Assembly: GCA_019843655.1 (NCBI GenBank)
Contig: JACDQD010000003.1
Coordinates: forward strand, 29,252,224-29,316,223
DNA from: Lethocerus indicus
Taxonomy: Eukaryota; Arthropoda; Insecta; Hemiptera; Belostomatidae
Length of the DNA stretch: 64,000 nt
Direction: 5' to 3'
Below the pieces are notes generated by a model. That model searched no databases. It saw nothing but the letters and a program-made list of their open reading frames with translations, and was not told the DNA's origin. Below are positions 11,336-23,300 of this stretch, piece by piece. The position numbers and the translations under genes were made by a program. Every line of letters starts with the position of its first letter. Positions within the stretch are counted from its first letter, which is position 1.

Positions 11336-14060
11336 TCATACCCCGCTCGATCTTCACTCCTCCTTCCGCCCGGACACTACCGTATCCAGACTCCGGCCTC
11401 CCTCCGCAGTCGCCATGGGCTTCCCAGGCCATCCTTACCCCGCTCCAGTCTTCACTCCTCACTTCCCCACTTGAACGACCCCCATATCCAGACTCAGCCT
11501 CCCTCCCGCAGTCGCCGCCACTTGGGCCGGTATCCTTGCCCTCCCAGTCTTCCTCCTCACTTGCCCAGGCACTTGTATCCAGACTCCGGCCTCCCTCCAT
11601 GGTCGCCGCCCCAGGCCAGGTATCCTTACCCCGCTCCAGTCTTCACTCCCTCACTTCCCCGCCCGGACACGACCCCGTATCAGACTCCGGCCTCCCTCCA
11701 CGGTCGCCGCCCTTGACCCCAGTATCCTTACCCCACTCGGTCTTCACTCCTCACTTCCCCGCCGGGCGACCCCCGTATCCAGACTCCACCTCCCTCCGCA
11801 GTCGCGCCCGCCGGGCCCCAGGCATCCTTGCCGCTCGGTCTTCCTCCTCACTTCGCCCTTGGACGACCCCGTATCAAGACTCCGGCCTCCCTCCACGGTC
11901 GCCGCCCGCCAGACCCCAGGTATCCTTACCCCGCTCCCGGTCTTCCTCCTCACTTCCCCACCCAAGACACTGTATCAGACTCCGCCTCCCTCCACGGTCA
12001 CGCCATAGACCCCAGGTATCCTTACCCCGCTCCAGTCTTCCTCCTCTTCCCACTTGACACCCATCCAGACTCCGGCTCCCTCCATGGTCGCTCCCGGGCT
12101 CCAGACCATCCTTACCCCCTCCAGTCTTCCTCCTCACTTGCCCGGACGACCCCGTATCAAGACTCCATTCCTCCGCGGTCCCGGGTATCCTTACCCCGCT
12201 CCCGGTCTTCACTCCTCACTTCCCCGCCCCGGACACGACCCCCGTATCCAGACTCCGGCCTCCCTCCCGCGGTCGCCGCCCGCCGGGCCCCCGGGTATCC
12301 TTACCCCGCTCCCGGTCTTCACTCCTCACTTCCCCGCCCCGGACACGACCCCCGTATCCAGACTCCGGCCTCCCTCCCGCGGTCGCCGCCCGCCGGGCCC
12401 CCGGGTATCCTTACCCCGCTCCCGGTCTTCACTCCTCACTTCCCCGCCCCGGACACGACCCCCGTATCCAGACTCCGGCCTCCCTCCTCGGTCATACTCG
12501 GGTGGGTAATCCTTACCCCCTCGCTTGATCTTCCTCCTCACTTCCCCCACTTACACGACCCCATGTCAGACTCCGACCTCCCTCCCGTCGCCGCCACTTG
12601 AACCTCCAGGTATCCTACCCTCCGGTCTTCACTCCTCACTTCCTGGACACGACCCCGTATCCAGACTCCATTCTCCCTCCGCAGTCGCCGCCCATGAGCC
12701 CCCAGGTATCCTTACCCCGCTCCAGTCTTCACTCCTCACTTCCCCGCCCAGACCCCCGTATCCAGACTCCGGCTCCCTCGCGGTCGCCGCCCGCCAGACC
12801 CCAGGTCATCATACGCTCCCGGTCTTCACTCCTCACTTCGCGGACACGACCCCGTATCCAGACTCCGGCCTCCCTCCGCGGTCGCCGCCCGCCGGGCCCC
12901 AGATATCCTTGCCCGCTCCAGTCTTCACTCCTCCGCCCCCCCGCCAGACACGACTCTCCCGTGGTCACTCACTCCGGCACTACCCCTCCCACTGTCACCG
13001 CCACTTGGGCAGGTATCCTTACCCCGCTCCCGGTCTTCCGCCTCAAGCTTCCCCACTTGAGACACGACCCCGTATCCAGACTCCGGCCTCCCTCCCGCGG
13101 TCGCCGCCGCTGAGGCCAGGCATCCCTTACAGCTCCGGTCTTCCTCCTCGCCCCGCCCCGGGCCACTGCCCCGTATCCAGACTCCGGCCTCACTCCGCGG
13201 TCGCCGCCCGCCAGGCCCGGGTATCCTACCCCCTCCAGTCTTACTCCTCCCAGCCCCGCCCGGACACTACCCCGTATCAGACTCCGGCCTCACTCCCGCG
13301 GTCGCCGCCCGCCGAACTTCCAGGTATCCTTGCCCCGCTCCCGATCTTCCTCCTCACCCCGCCCCGGACACTGCCCCTCCAGACTCCGACTCCCTCCCGT
13401 CGCCGCCCCTTGAACTCCCAGGTATCCCTTACCCGCTCCCCAGTCTTCCTCCTCACTTCCCCCTTGGACACTACCCCGTATCCAGACTCCGGCCTCACTC
13501 CCGCGGTCACTCACTTGACCCCAGGTATCCTTGCAGCTCCAGTCTTCACTCCTCACTTCCCCGACACTACCCCCGTGTCCGAACTCCGGCACTCACTCCG
13601 CGATTCGCCGCCACTTGAGATTCGAGGCATCGCCCACCCCGCTCCAGTCATCACTCCTCCACTTCACTTGACACGACCCCGTATCCAGACACTCCACTCC
13701 ACTGGTCGCCACCCGCCAGGCCAGGTATCACCACTCCAGTCTTCACTCCTCACTTCCCCGCGGACACGACCCCGTATCCAGACTCCGGCCTCCCTCCGCG
13801 GTCATGCCCGCAGGCTTCCAGGTATCCTTACCCCGCTCCAGTTCAACCATCGCTTGCACTCTTCATCGAGATCACGACGCACTCCATCCCACATGATTGC
13901 TTGCCCCGCTCCAGTCTTCCTCCCCCTCAGCCCCCTTCCCCCGCCAGACCTCCTTGTGAATCCCGGCACTCCCTCCGCCGCCATAGTTCCAGATATCCTT
14001 ACCCCGCTCCGGTCTTCCTCCTCTTGCCCGTTTTCTTAGTATCCAGACTCACGGCCTCAC
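11336..14060. repeat. Satellite C: 110-bp pyrimidine-rich tandem repeat, ~25 copies
   Basis: A tandem array with a 110-bp unit containing CCGTATCCAGACTCCGGCC, CGCGGTCGCCGCCCGCCGGG, GGTATCCTTACCCCGCTC and GTCTTCACTCCTCACTTCCC. The plus strand is strongly C- and T-rich. Copies starting at 12241 and 12351 are identical, and the phase holds perfectly from about 12181 to 12486; elsewhere the units are eroded by many small indels. The unit includes the dyad CCGGGCCCCCGG. Frames of 150-500 codons crossing it reflect the lack of stops in C-rich sequence. Confidence 0.95.
12181..12486. repeat. Perfect 110-bp periodicity tract in satellite C
   Basis: Successive units here match exactly at 110-bp spacing, in contrast to the diverged copies on either side. 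This is the sign of a recent local amplification or conversion event. Confidence 0.85.
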
Positions 14061-15434
14061 TCCATGATTTTGCCATGCCGACTGAATCCTACGCTCCAGT
14101 CTTCCTCCTCACCCCGCGTCCGGCAGCTCCACGTCCATCACGGCTCCCGCCACTTAGGTCGCCCCGTCAGGTTACTCCACTCCATGTTAAGTCAGACAAT
14201 CACGTCCTCCACCCAGGCCTCCTGCTTAACGAATTGCCTTCAGACCTCCCTCCGTTGTGGCAGATCAGACGGCTCGTCATCCCTTATCCTGCCCATGGTG
14301 CTTGTCCAGACCCCCTCCCTCCCCCGATACCCGTTGAGATCGATCACTCCGTCCCTCCGACCTCCTGCCCCCCGCCATTACTTGAGACCTCCTCCGACCC
14401 ACTGGCCGTCGACAGCTCCATTCTCCACTCGGCCTCCCTACACCACCGTGCCTCCGGACTCCCCTCGACCCCCTTCATTGCATTCAGCTCCGTCCTCCCA
14501 CCGGCTCTACCCGCGTTGCCGGAACCTCCTCTCCGACCCCGCTGGCCCCGTCAATGACTCCGTCCTCCGCGGCCTCCTACCCGCCATTGCCGCCCAGACC
14601 TCCTCCCGGCCCCCGCTGGCCCGTCCGACAACTCCTCACTCCACGGCGCTCGCCATTGCCGCCAGAGACCTCCCTCCGGCCACTGATCATTGGGCTCATC
14701 CCCTCCTCCCTCGGCCTCCTGCCCTTAAGCACCCTTGGAACTCCTCCGGCCCGGCAGCCGTCGTTGTCCATCTCCCACCGGCCTCCTACCGCCGTGCCGC
14801 CCGAGACCTCCTCCCGGCCCGCTGGCCGTCGATGGCTCACATCCTCCACTGACCTCCTGCCACGCCGTGCCACTTCCGGAACCTCATAGACCCCGCTCCG
14901 GCGTCATTTCCATCCTCCTCCCGACTCTCACTCGACCCCATGGCCCGTCGACAACTCCCATCCCCACCACCTCTCCCACTTCGTAACCTTGAACCTACTC
15001 CCCTCCAGGCCAGCCCCCACTTCGGCCGTCAGGCAGCTCCATCTCCACTCAGGCTCTACCTCCGTGCCGCCAAGACCTCCTCCGGGCCCCCATGGCCCCG
15101 TCATTCAGCTCCATCCACTCCCTCAGGCCTCCTGCCCGCCGTTGCCAGCGGGCCTCTCTAGGCCCCCCCTTCAGGCCCGTCGACAGCTCCCATCCTCCCA
15201 CCGGCCTCCTACCCGCCGTGCCGCCCGGAGCCTCCCTCCAGGCCCCCGCTTCAGGCCCGTCGACTGGCTCACGTCCTCCCTCCGACCTCCTGCCCGCGTG
15301 CCGAGACCTCCTGCGGCCCAGCTGGCCGTCGACCCGAAGCTCCGTCATCCCATCACGGCCTCCTGCCGCCGTTGCCGGACCTCCTCCATTCCCGCTGGCC
15401 AGATCTTTAGCTCCGTCTTCACCCGGCCTCCCTA
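14061..15434. repeat. Array D: degenerate 75-83-bp C-rich repeat
   Basis: A strongly diverged tandem repeat with a recurring phrase like GGCCTCCTACCCGCCGTTGCC followed by GACCTCCTCCCGGCCC and GCTGGCCCGTCGACAGCTCC. Copies near 15125, 15208, 15282 and 15357 are 74-83 bp apart. It follows the decayed end of satellite C without a clear boundary and passes into the 10-bp array on the right. C-rich with few stops in any frame, so its long frames are not informative. Confidence 0.85.
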
Positions 15435-17207
15435 CCCGCCGTTCTTTCAGTTCTTTCCAGGTTCACCCAGAAAGTTCTTTCTGGTTCTTTCCAGTTCTTC
15501 CCGTTCTTTCCAGTTCTTTCCCAGTTCTTTTCCTATTCTTTTCCGGTTCTTTCCAGTTTCTTCAGTTGCTTCCCGGTTGTTCCGGTTCTTTCAGTTCTTC
15601 CGGTTCTTTTCAGTTCTTTTTTAGGTTCTTTCGGTTCTCCAGTTCTTTCCGGTTCTTTCCTGTTCTTCAGTTCTTTCAGTTTCTTTCCGTTCTTTCAGTT
15701 CTTTCCAGTTCTTTCCGGTTCTTTCGGTTGTTTCCCGGTTCTTTCCAGTTCTTTCGGTTCTTTCAGTTCTTTCCGGTTCTGGTTCTTCGGTTCTTTCCGG
15801 TTCTTTCCAGTTCTTTCCGGTTCTGGTTCTTTCAGTTCTTTCCCTGTTCTTTCAGTTCTTTCCGGTTCTTTCCAGTTCTTTCCGGTTCTTTCCAGTTCTT
15901 GGTTCTTTCAGTTCTTTCAGGTTCTTTCCGTTCTTTCGGTTCTTTCCGGTTCTTTCCGGTTCTTTCAGTTCTTTCCAGTTCTTTCCAGTTCTTTCCAGTT
16001 GCTTCAGTTAATTCAGTTCTTTCCGTTCTTTCCGGTTCTTTCCAGTTCTTGGTTCTTTCCTTCTTTCCGGTTCTTTCCGGTTCTTTTCAGTTCTTTCCAG
16101 TTCTTTCCGTTCTTTCCGGTTCTTTCCGGTTCTTTCAGTTCTTTCCGGTTCTTGGCCCTTTCCAGTTCTTTCCGGTTCTTTCCTGTTCTTTCCGGTTCTT
16201 TCCGGTTCTTTCCTGTTCTTTCTGGTTCATTCGGTTCTTTCTGGTTCTTTCCGGTTCTCAGTTCTCCGGTTCTTTCCAGTTCTTCCGGTTCTTTCCGGTT
16301 CTTTCAGGTTTCCGGTTCTTTCCGGTTCTTTCCGGTTCTTTCCGGTTTTTCCAGTTCTTTCAGTTCTTTCAGTTCTTTCCGGTTCTTTCTATTCTTTCCG
16401 GTTCTTTCCGGTTTCTTCCGGTTGCTTCCGGTTATTTCCAGTTATTCCAGTTATTCCAGTTATTTCAGTTCTTTCCAGTTCTTTCAGTTTCTTTCCTATT
16501 CTTTGGTTCTTTCCAGTTCTTTCTAGTTCTCTCCAGTTCTTTCCGGTTCTTTTCCAGTTCTTTCCGGTTCTTTCAGTTCTTTCAGTTCTTCCGGTTCTTC
16601 CGGTTCTTTAGTTTCTTCCGTTCTTCCGGTTCTTTCAGTTCTTTCAGTTCTTTCGATTCTTCAGTTCTTTCCAGTTCTTTCAGTTCCTTCCGGTTCTTTC
16701 CAGTTTTTCCTATTCTTTCAGTTCTTTCCGGTTTCTTCCAGTTTCTTTCGGTTATTTCAGTTATTTCCGGTTATTTCAGTTCTTTCCGGTTCTTTCAGTT
16801 CTTTCAGTTCTTTCCAGTTCTTTCCAGTTCTTTCAGGTTCTTAGGTTCTTTCCGGTTCAGTTCTTTCAGTTCTTTCGGTTCTTTCCAGTTCTTTCCGGTT
16901 CTTTCCGGTTATTTCAGTTATTTCAGTTCTTCCAGTTCTTCGGTTCTCCGGTTCTTTCGGTTCTTTCGGTTCTTTCAGTTCTGTTTTTCTTTCGGTGCTT
17001 TCCAGTTCTTTCTGGTTCTTTCGATTCTTCCGGTTCTTTCCGGTTCTTTCCAGTTCCTTCGGTTCTTTCAGTTCTTTCGGTTCTTTCCGGTTCTTTCCGG
17101 TTCTTTCCGGTTCTTTCCGGTTCTTTCCGGTTCTTTCCGGTTCTTTCCGGTTCTTTCCGGTTCTTTCCGGTTCTTTCCGGTTATTTCCAGTTATTTCCGG
17201 TTCTTTC
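15435..17207. repeat. Array E: 10-bp minisatellite, consensus TTCTTTCCGG
   Basis: About 1.77 kb built from the 10-bp unit TTCTTTCCGG and variants (TTCTTTCCAG, TTCTTTCAG, TTATTTCCGG). Ten perfect copies lie at 17081-17180, and earlier copies are mixed. Because 10 is not a multiple of 3, all plus-strand frames read the same ten-residue cycle rich in Phe, Ser, Leu and Pro, which explains a frame of about 700 codons running from array D through E. I consider that frame an artefact. Each minus-strand unit carries CCGGAAA, the GGAA core of ETS and NFAT sites, spaced about one helical turn apart. Confidence 0.97.
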
Positions 17208-17249
17208 TTTGTTGATCCAAAATTTATAGAATAAAGTTTATTTTTAGGG

Positions 17250-17338
17250 ATCTAGTTTATCGGTGCCGGTGCACCGAACAAAAAAATCTACGGTATTTCA
17301 ACCCCATGCAGACCATAAGACAGGTATGTTAACTAGAT
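17250..17338. repeat. Short inverted-repeat element beside array E
   Basis: Outer arms ATCTAGTT (17250-17257) and AACTAGAT (17331-17338) are exact inverted repeats. Inside, CGGTGC (17261-17266) and GCACCG (17271-17276) form a second hairpin with a 4-base loop. The stretch 17288-17334 matches 59146-59193 at about 37 of 45 aligned bases, with seven of eight mismatches being transitions, so it belongs to a dispersed repeat family present twice in this window. The family is not one I can name; a MITE or decayed SINE-like element are possibilities. Confidence 0.6.
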
Positions 17339-20300
17339 ACAGTGGACCATTCAAAAATTAAATTACAATTATACCTTTTATAAGACATACGGCGCTGATT
17401 GCACTTTGGCCCCATACGCACTGTCAAAGGGAGCACAGGTACCAAGGAGCACTTCATTATTTCACTCAGGTGCAATAGGGTAGTTGGTCTTTGCCGGTTG
17501 AACTGGTTCCATTAGAACCTTTTAATAATGTCCTTTTGCAGGTAAAGACTCAGGTGGGCGGAACGGGCCCGCAACACTATCGTTATTTGTTATGTTTCCA
17601 TTTAGAAGCATAGTTTTAATAGAAAAACCGTCGTTGCGTCCATACAAATGACTTGAACAAGATAAATAATAAGATACAGGAATAGTTGACACCTCTGGAA
17701 TTAATCATCGGACTTGGAATTCACCTACGTGAACCGAAACTTCAGTCCGCGCGAAGTCAAACTGAAACATCTGGCTCTCATTTACAGATGGTGAGACCGA
17801 ATACCATAGGAAAAAAAGGAAGAAGTAGACGACATATGCAATGTACATTCGTTTAAGATAGCATTACGGCCGGGGCCGAAAAAAATTATGAACACGCGAT
17901 AATACCTTTTATTAGGCCTATTAAGTAATGTGTTTCCTATCTTTGGGGAAGGTATTAGAATGCGTGCCTGTTTTTTTTATGAGAGTTACTGATACTTTCG
18001 TCACGTTGAGAGTGGCTTTGAGATTAAGAACATTAGTAAAACAAAATAACTATGACCATATGTTAATTAATGATGAATACGCTGGCAATACTAAACGTTT
18101 TGATGCTACAATCAACAGATTCAATCGCTGTAATTTTGTAATAAAAAAATATAAAAATTTGTAAGGGGACTGGCCTTATAAATAATTTATTTAACCAGTT
18201 AAATCAAGAGAGTATCGAGGTAGAGTAAGGGGAAGGTCAGTAGATCGAAGTTCCGATTCCTCTGAAATATTGTTGTTCTACATTGATTGGATATTCTACC
18301 TGACTAATATTTGGCTGTACCATTCTGTATATTTAATGCTAAGTTTAAATTTATGAATGGGCCAACCTAGGTTCTCCAAGAGTTAGTTTTAGGCACTGTA
18401 ATGTCTTGGGAAAATTTGACGTTTGTAAGTAGTTCAATTCACTTCAAAATTGCAGGTATTCATTGCCAACGCAGGAGTCCTCCACGGTCTGTCTCGTTAG
18501 AGTAAATGTTTTCGCCTCTGGTGGGTTGAACCCCCTTTGCCGCTTTGCCCGTGTCATCAGGACGGGGTCCGATCCGGGTCGGCTACCAATCGAAATCCAA
18601 TTTCATTAAGTCGTCGTAAACCTCCGTTGGGTTTGAATGTTTGTCGAGGTGTCTCTTTTGCCGCTTTCGACTTGTGTCATCGCTATTGAGACCTCGGTCC
18701 CTGTGTTGTTGTTGTTACACTCCTGACGGGATATTGGACTTGTATACTAATCGATTGGCAACTAAATCGCTTCGATACCCACCATTTTCCGTACACTCGT
18801 CTGTATAGTTTGCTCGTGTACTTTACTTATGATTGGTCCGGCTGAGAACTATAATTAAAACTATCTAGAGACAACATACACCCACCTCTATACAATTATG
18901 AATTTTCTTCGGTTGAAAATGTCGAACCCAATCGAAAAACAACCGATTTTTGAATGTACTTGAACACACAACAATCCCAGGATCGTCCCGCCGGTTAGTC
19001 CAAAGCTATTCTGAGCGCCTAACAGGGCTAGATTTGTTTTTCTACATTCTTTTTTTCACCCAACTCAACGCCAAGTTGTCTACTCAGCGTCAACGATTAA
19101 ATTGTCGAAACGACAGTCCGACCGGGCATAGATCAGCGACAAACAAAAGTGGAACCGAGGGCCCTATTGTATCTAACACCCGGAGGTCGGACCTACAAAT
19201 TTTTCAGTGTTAACAGACACTGTCGGTTCTATTTACGACTGCCGGCCGTTTGTCCGCCGGTCCCCCGTCCTCAGAGAGGCCTGTCCCCAACACAACTCCC
19301 TTCCGATTAAGATGGATCTACAGGCGAATGTCCCTCTCATTCCTCCGTACAAAACCGTCCATAAACCCCTTCCCATTGGCATTGACGGTAACGGATTTTA
19401 TAATAGGCCAAATTGGAGTAAGGTTCAGTTTGAATGAAAGCTGTCCACCCGTGTAATTCATTGTGACGCGAGAAAATAATTTGTCCGACAGGAAATCGAT
19501 TTTCGGTCCTACCGGGTAGACTTTAGTTTTCGGTAGCAGTCGTAACTATTATTTTATCGTTATTCTTTTATAAAGCATCGGGCTGATGAGACGTCATTTT
19601 CATAATAACACATACGCCTCGAACTAACCACTTCCTCTAGTTGTCGGTTAGTTAGAAAACGGCGAATCCAGTCTCGTTTCAAGTACCCATGATGAGGATT
19701 ATGGGCATTACCGCTAAATTCATTCATTAGAAACTCGAATCCCTGTTGGTTTGTGTAATCCGATGGGTCGGTTGGGGGCACAAACGTTAGTTGGTAGCGA
19801 GCGGGACCACCGCTATCGACTATTGACTCTCGGCGTCTCACTGGAGAGAAGCCACCCCACCCCCTCCAGCTCCTCATCCCCTCTTGAATTATGCAAGGAT
19901 TATTTTAGTGCTCTACCCCAGGGTCGGTAGCGGCCGGGTTATCCTCTACTCCTTTGACTAATGTTAACAGTTAACTCCGCACTAATTGCAGTTTGCCTCT
20001 CGTCCTTGGGCTTTAGTGGCTCGGTCTTGCTCCGGAGCGCCCCTCCTCCGCCTCCGCCTGCCCCGTAATTCAAACACATCAATCCTCCCTCGGCAACCGC
20101 ACCCCGACAATTTAACCGTACCGCGCGGCCGCCACTCACGGCCAGATTTAGATAGTTAGGCGACGTAAATAAACGGATTTATTGCCCCCACCCGGGCGTA
20201 TCTCGCCGGAGGGGGATGATTGTGCGTATAGTCGTGGCGTATAGGGCCCCAATGTGTTCGCTGATTAATACCGCCAAATCGTGACAGGCTAATATCTCGT

Positions 20301-23300
20301 TGGTGGGTACTCATTTCCAAATGTCTTAACGAGCCTTTCCATTTCATTAATCTCTGCATTTAATATTGACGATTCTTTAATTCCACTAAATGATTGCAAT
20401 CACGACCCAGTTTTAATGAAAATGAGAATTCATTTTGTTCAATTGGGGGCAATAGTTATTCGATTCAAATCGAATTAGATTCGTCGATCATGCCTGTACA
20501 GTTTAACTGTTCTAACCGCCGGAGTTAGTTTAGTACGCACAAAGATTTCAATTACAAGGAAAGGTTGAGAAACTTTAGCCCGTACGGCGCTGTGGCCGTA
20601 ATTACTGGTAAGTTGGGGCGGAGCTATGCTCAGTGGTGCTGGCTCTGTTGTTGTTGTTGGCAGTGGGAGGATTTAAGAGATACCGCCCAAGGGAAATTAG
20701 GCACCGGTGCCAGCACTCTATTTTATAACAAACCCGAGTTCCCGGCCGGCGGACACACACCGTCCTGGGAAATGTCTGCCTCTGTCTCACCCTATTTCCG
20801 CGTTTAGAGATTAATTTGTTGGACGTTAAAAATTAAGACATCCCTTATTCAATCATCACCACGTACGCGCCCCTAAGTGGTTTGCTTGTCCATAGTGTGG
20901 CAGTAGTTTATTCCTGAAATAACACTAATAGCGATGCATTACTAGAAAAACAATTGATTATTCTGTTTACATGGTTTAAACAGAAATATGTTTGAAACTA
21001 AAATTTGAGTAACAAAAATGTCAATTGTTATCAGTATTAAACCCCCCGACGTAAATGATTTGTATCGGTTGACTTAGGAATGACGTTCCTAATTCTATCT
21101 TTTGGTTATTTGACTGGTATTACATTTCGTCATTAGCGAATTAAATTAGGACATTAAATGTAGATACGAAAGGGAAGAAACTGATTTCCGACGATGCTTA
21201 TCACGAAGAAGCTTGTTAAAAAATAAATGGACTATTATTGCCATAAATAAGAGTAAGAATATCAAGTTTTAAACGTAAAGAGATGCCGGTCTAATTTGTA
21301 CTTTTGTTTTCCCCCTTACCGAATGAATGAAAAATTATTAAAATGATTTTATCGCAGCTGGTAACATCATTATTTCTAAAGCTCGCCAAATTCCTTACTA
21401 CGAAGTAATAAAAGCGAAAAAGAATGAAATAAAGATGGAAAATAAATTATTTACTTATTTCGGCTAAGGAACGAGCGGTCCTGTTTTCTTGGAATAATTT
21501 CATTAAGGTATACGTCGGGGCCAGCTAATAAATATAATATTACCTCAATTAATGTAAAGGGAAAGGGAAAAAAGAGAATACGGAGTCAAACTAATTTGAA
21601 TTTATTGAGTCTACCAACAGACCGACAAACATTGCGCGAGTTGGTCCACCTCCCACCTCAATCCTCCTTGGGCAGGTATAATTTAGAAATATGGTATCGG
21701 TGACACAAGGAATAAATCTTGTGGCTATTCAGATGGTCGGTCGGCCGCGTACCTAACCTCCCTTGTTGCGGCCCTACCCTTAAACACCGGTCTTAAATAG
21801 CCCTCCGACGATCCTATCTCGCCGTCAATAATGACCCGCCTTATATGGTGGGGGAGGCATCGGGCTCTTAAAACGGGCGCTGTACGAATTAAAATACGGA
21901 CATCATAATTTGTCGACTCCGCTCTTCTATCGCTTATTCATTAGGCAGAGAGGGCCCCGAGCCTAGATTGTATCGGCTGCGCTGGACATCTGAATTCTCC
22001 AAACGGGGAGCTTCCGATAAACGCTACAAGACGGCCCCCGGGCCCCCGGATCGTGTATTTATTAAAACTCGAGGCGGAAGAAGCCGCTCGCTCTCTCGGC
22101 GCCGGGACGATATTCGCCCAAGGCTTTCCACGGCCGCTAAGAGCTTTTATAAAACTTTAAAGACAAAAAAGGAGACACTTCGATGTAAACGCCCACCGAG
22201 ATTTTCCTCCCGGGCTCTCTGATGGGAATTAAATTTTTCGTTATTATCTACTCTCGCTTTTTGGTTTCGTGGCGTAATGTGTTCTCCCTCCTATGGACGC
22301 TAGTCGCCGGCACTTCTCGAGAGAGTAGAGCAGGGTAGAGGGCTTATTGAAAGTAATACTGGCACTTTTAAACTTTCGAATAATACTTTCCCAGTTTCCC
22401 TTTTGCCTGAATAAAATAGAGTTAAGGAAGAAAATAGAAAGTGAACTCTTTATTTCTTCTTCATTCTACCTACGGGTTTGGATTTGTCAAAATTCACTGC
22501 CGGTACGCATTTCACCTGGCGGAATGGTAGGGACATTTTTTTATTTGATTCTCTATACTGGTGGGCACGTGTGAGAGTTCTGCTCTCAAAAACATCAACC
22601 TTTTGTTTTGAATTGGATCTTTTCGCGAATGTTCGCCAGCGACACTCCTCCCTGCTTCCCCGCAAAAACGCTTCGGGCGATGGTGAGAACCTGAAACCAA
22701 TAAATTCTGGCTAATAATGTAATAGAGAGCGATGGACCGATTATATTAGGCCGTAAAAATTAATTAACAACCGGGTTGGCTTATTAATTTGCCCTTTTAC
22801 ATATTTTATAGCCGAGTTAACATCAATGGCTGGTTTTGTTGGAGGCGTGCGGTCTGTTATTTATTGTCCGGAGGGGATATTGCACGTGCACCTGCCCTCC
22901 TCCACAGCTGACCACGAGCTGAGTCAAACGAACAGAACGAGGTCCGCGAGGTGTAATAACTGTAGATCACAGTGGTCACGCCATAAACAGCTCCCTCCTA
23001 ACAACCGCTCCACTTGTTCCGACCGACCAATAACGATTTGTTCATCCTTTGTTGGTGACAAAATCCACTCCAGAATTTCGAAACTTTCCTCCAAGAGATT
23101 TTCTTTTTCAATGCGGGATAAACAGTGGATTTTGATTTGAAACGGTCTCGGAATTTTAAAGCTCAGATGCTTAGGAAAAGTGCAAACTCATCAAGTTTTG
23201 CTAGACAAGACTTTTCTGAAAGTTTTAGAATAGAAATTTGAGGTAATTATTTTTATTTTACATTCTACTCACTCGGCTATAGAACGTGTCAGACACACAA

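Noticed and set aside
11336..15434. Pro/Ser-rich plus-strand frames of up to about 500 codons
   Set aside because: They lie in satellite C and array D, which are C-rich and stop-poor in all plus frames. Frame usage shifts with indels and there is no domain.
2631..17207. rDNA intergenic spacer
   Set aside because: Stacked subrepeats are typical of such spacers, but no 18S, 5.8S or 28S sequence is present on either side.
17531..17547. TCCTTTTGCAG^GTAAAG as a third recursive splice site
   Set aside because: The donor half fits GTRAG poorly and no downstream donor or exon is seen.
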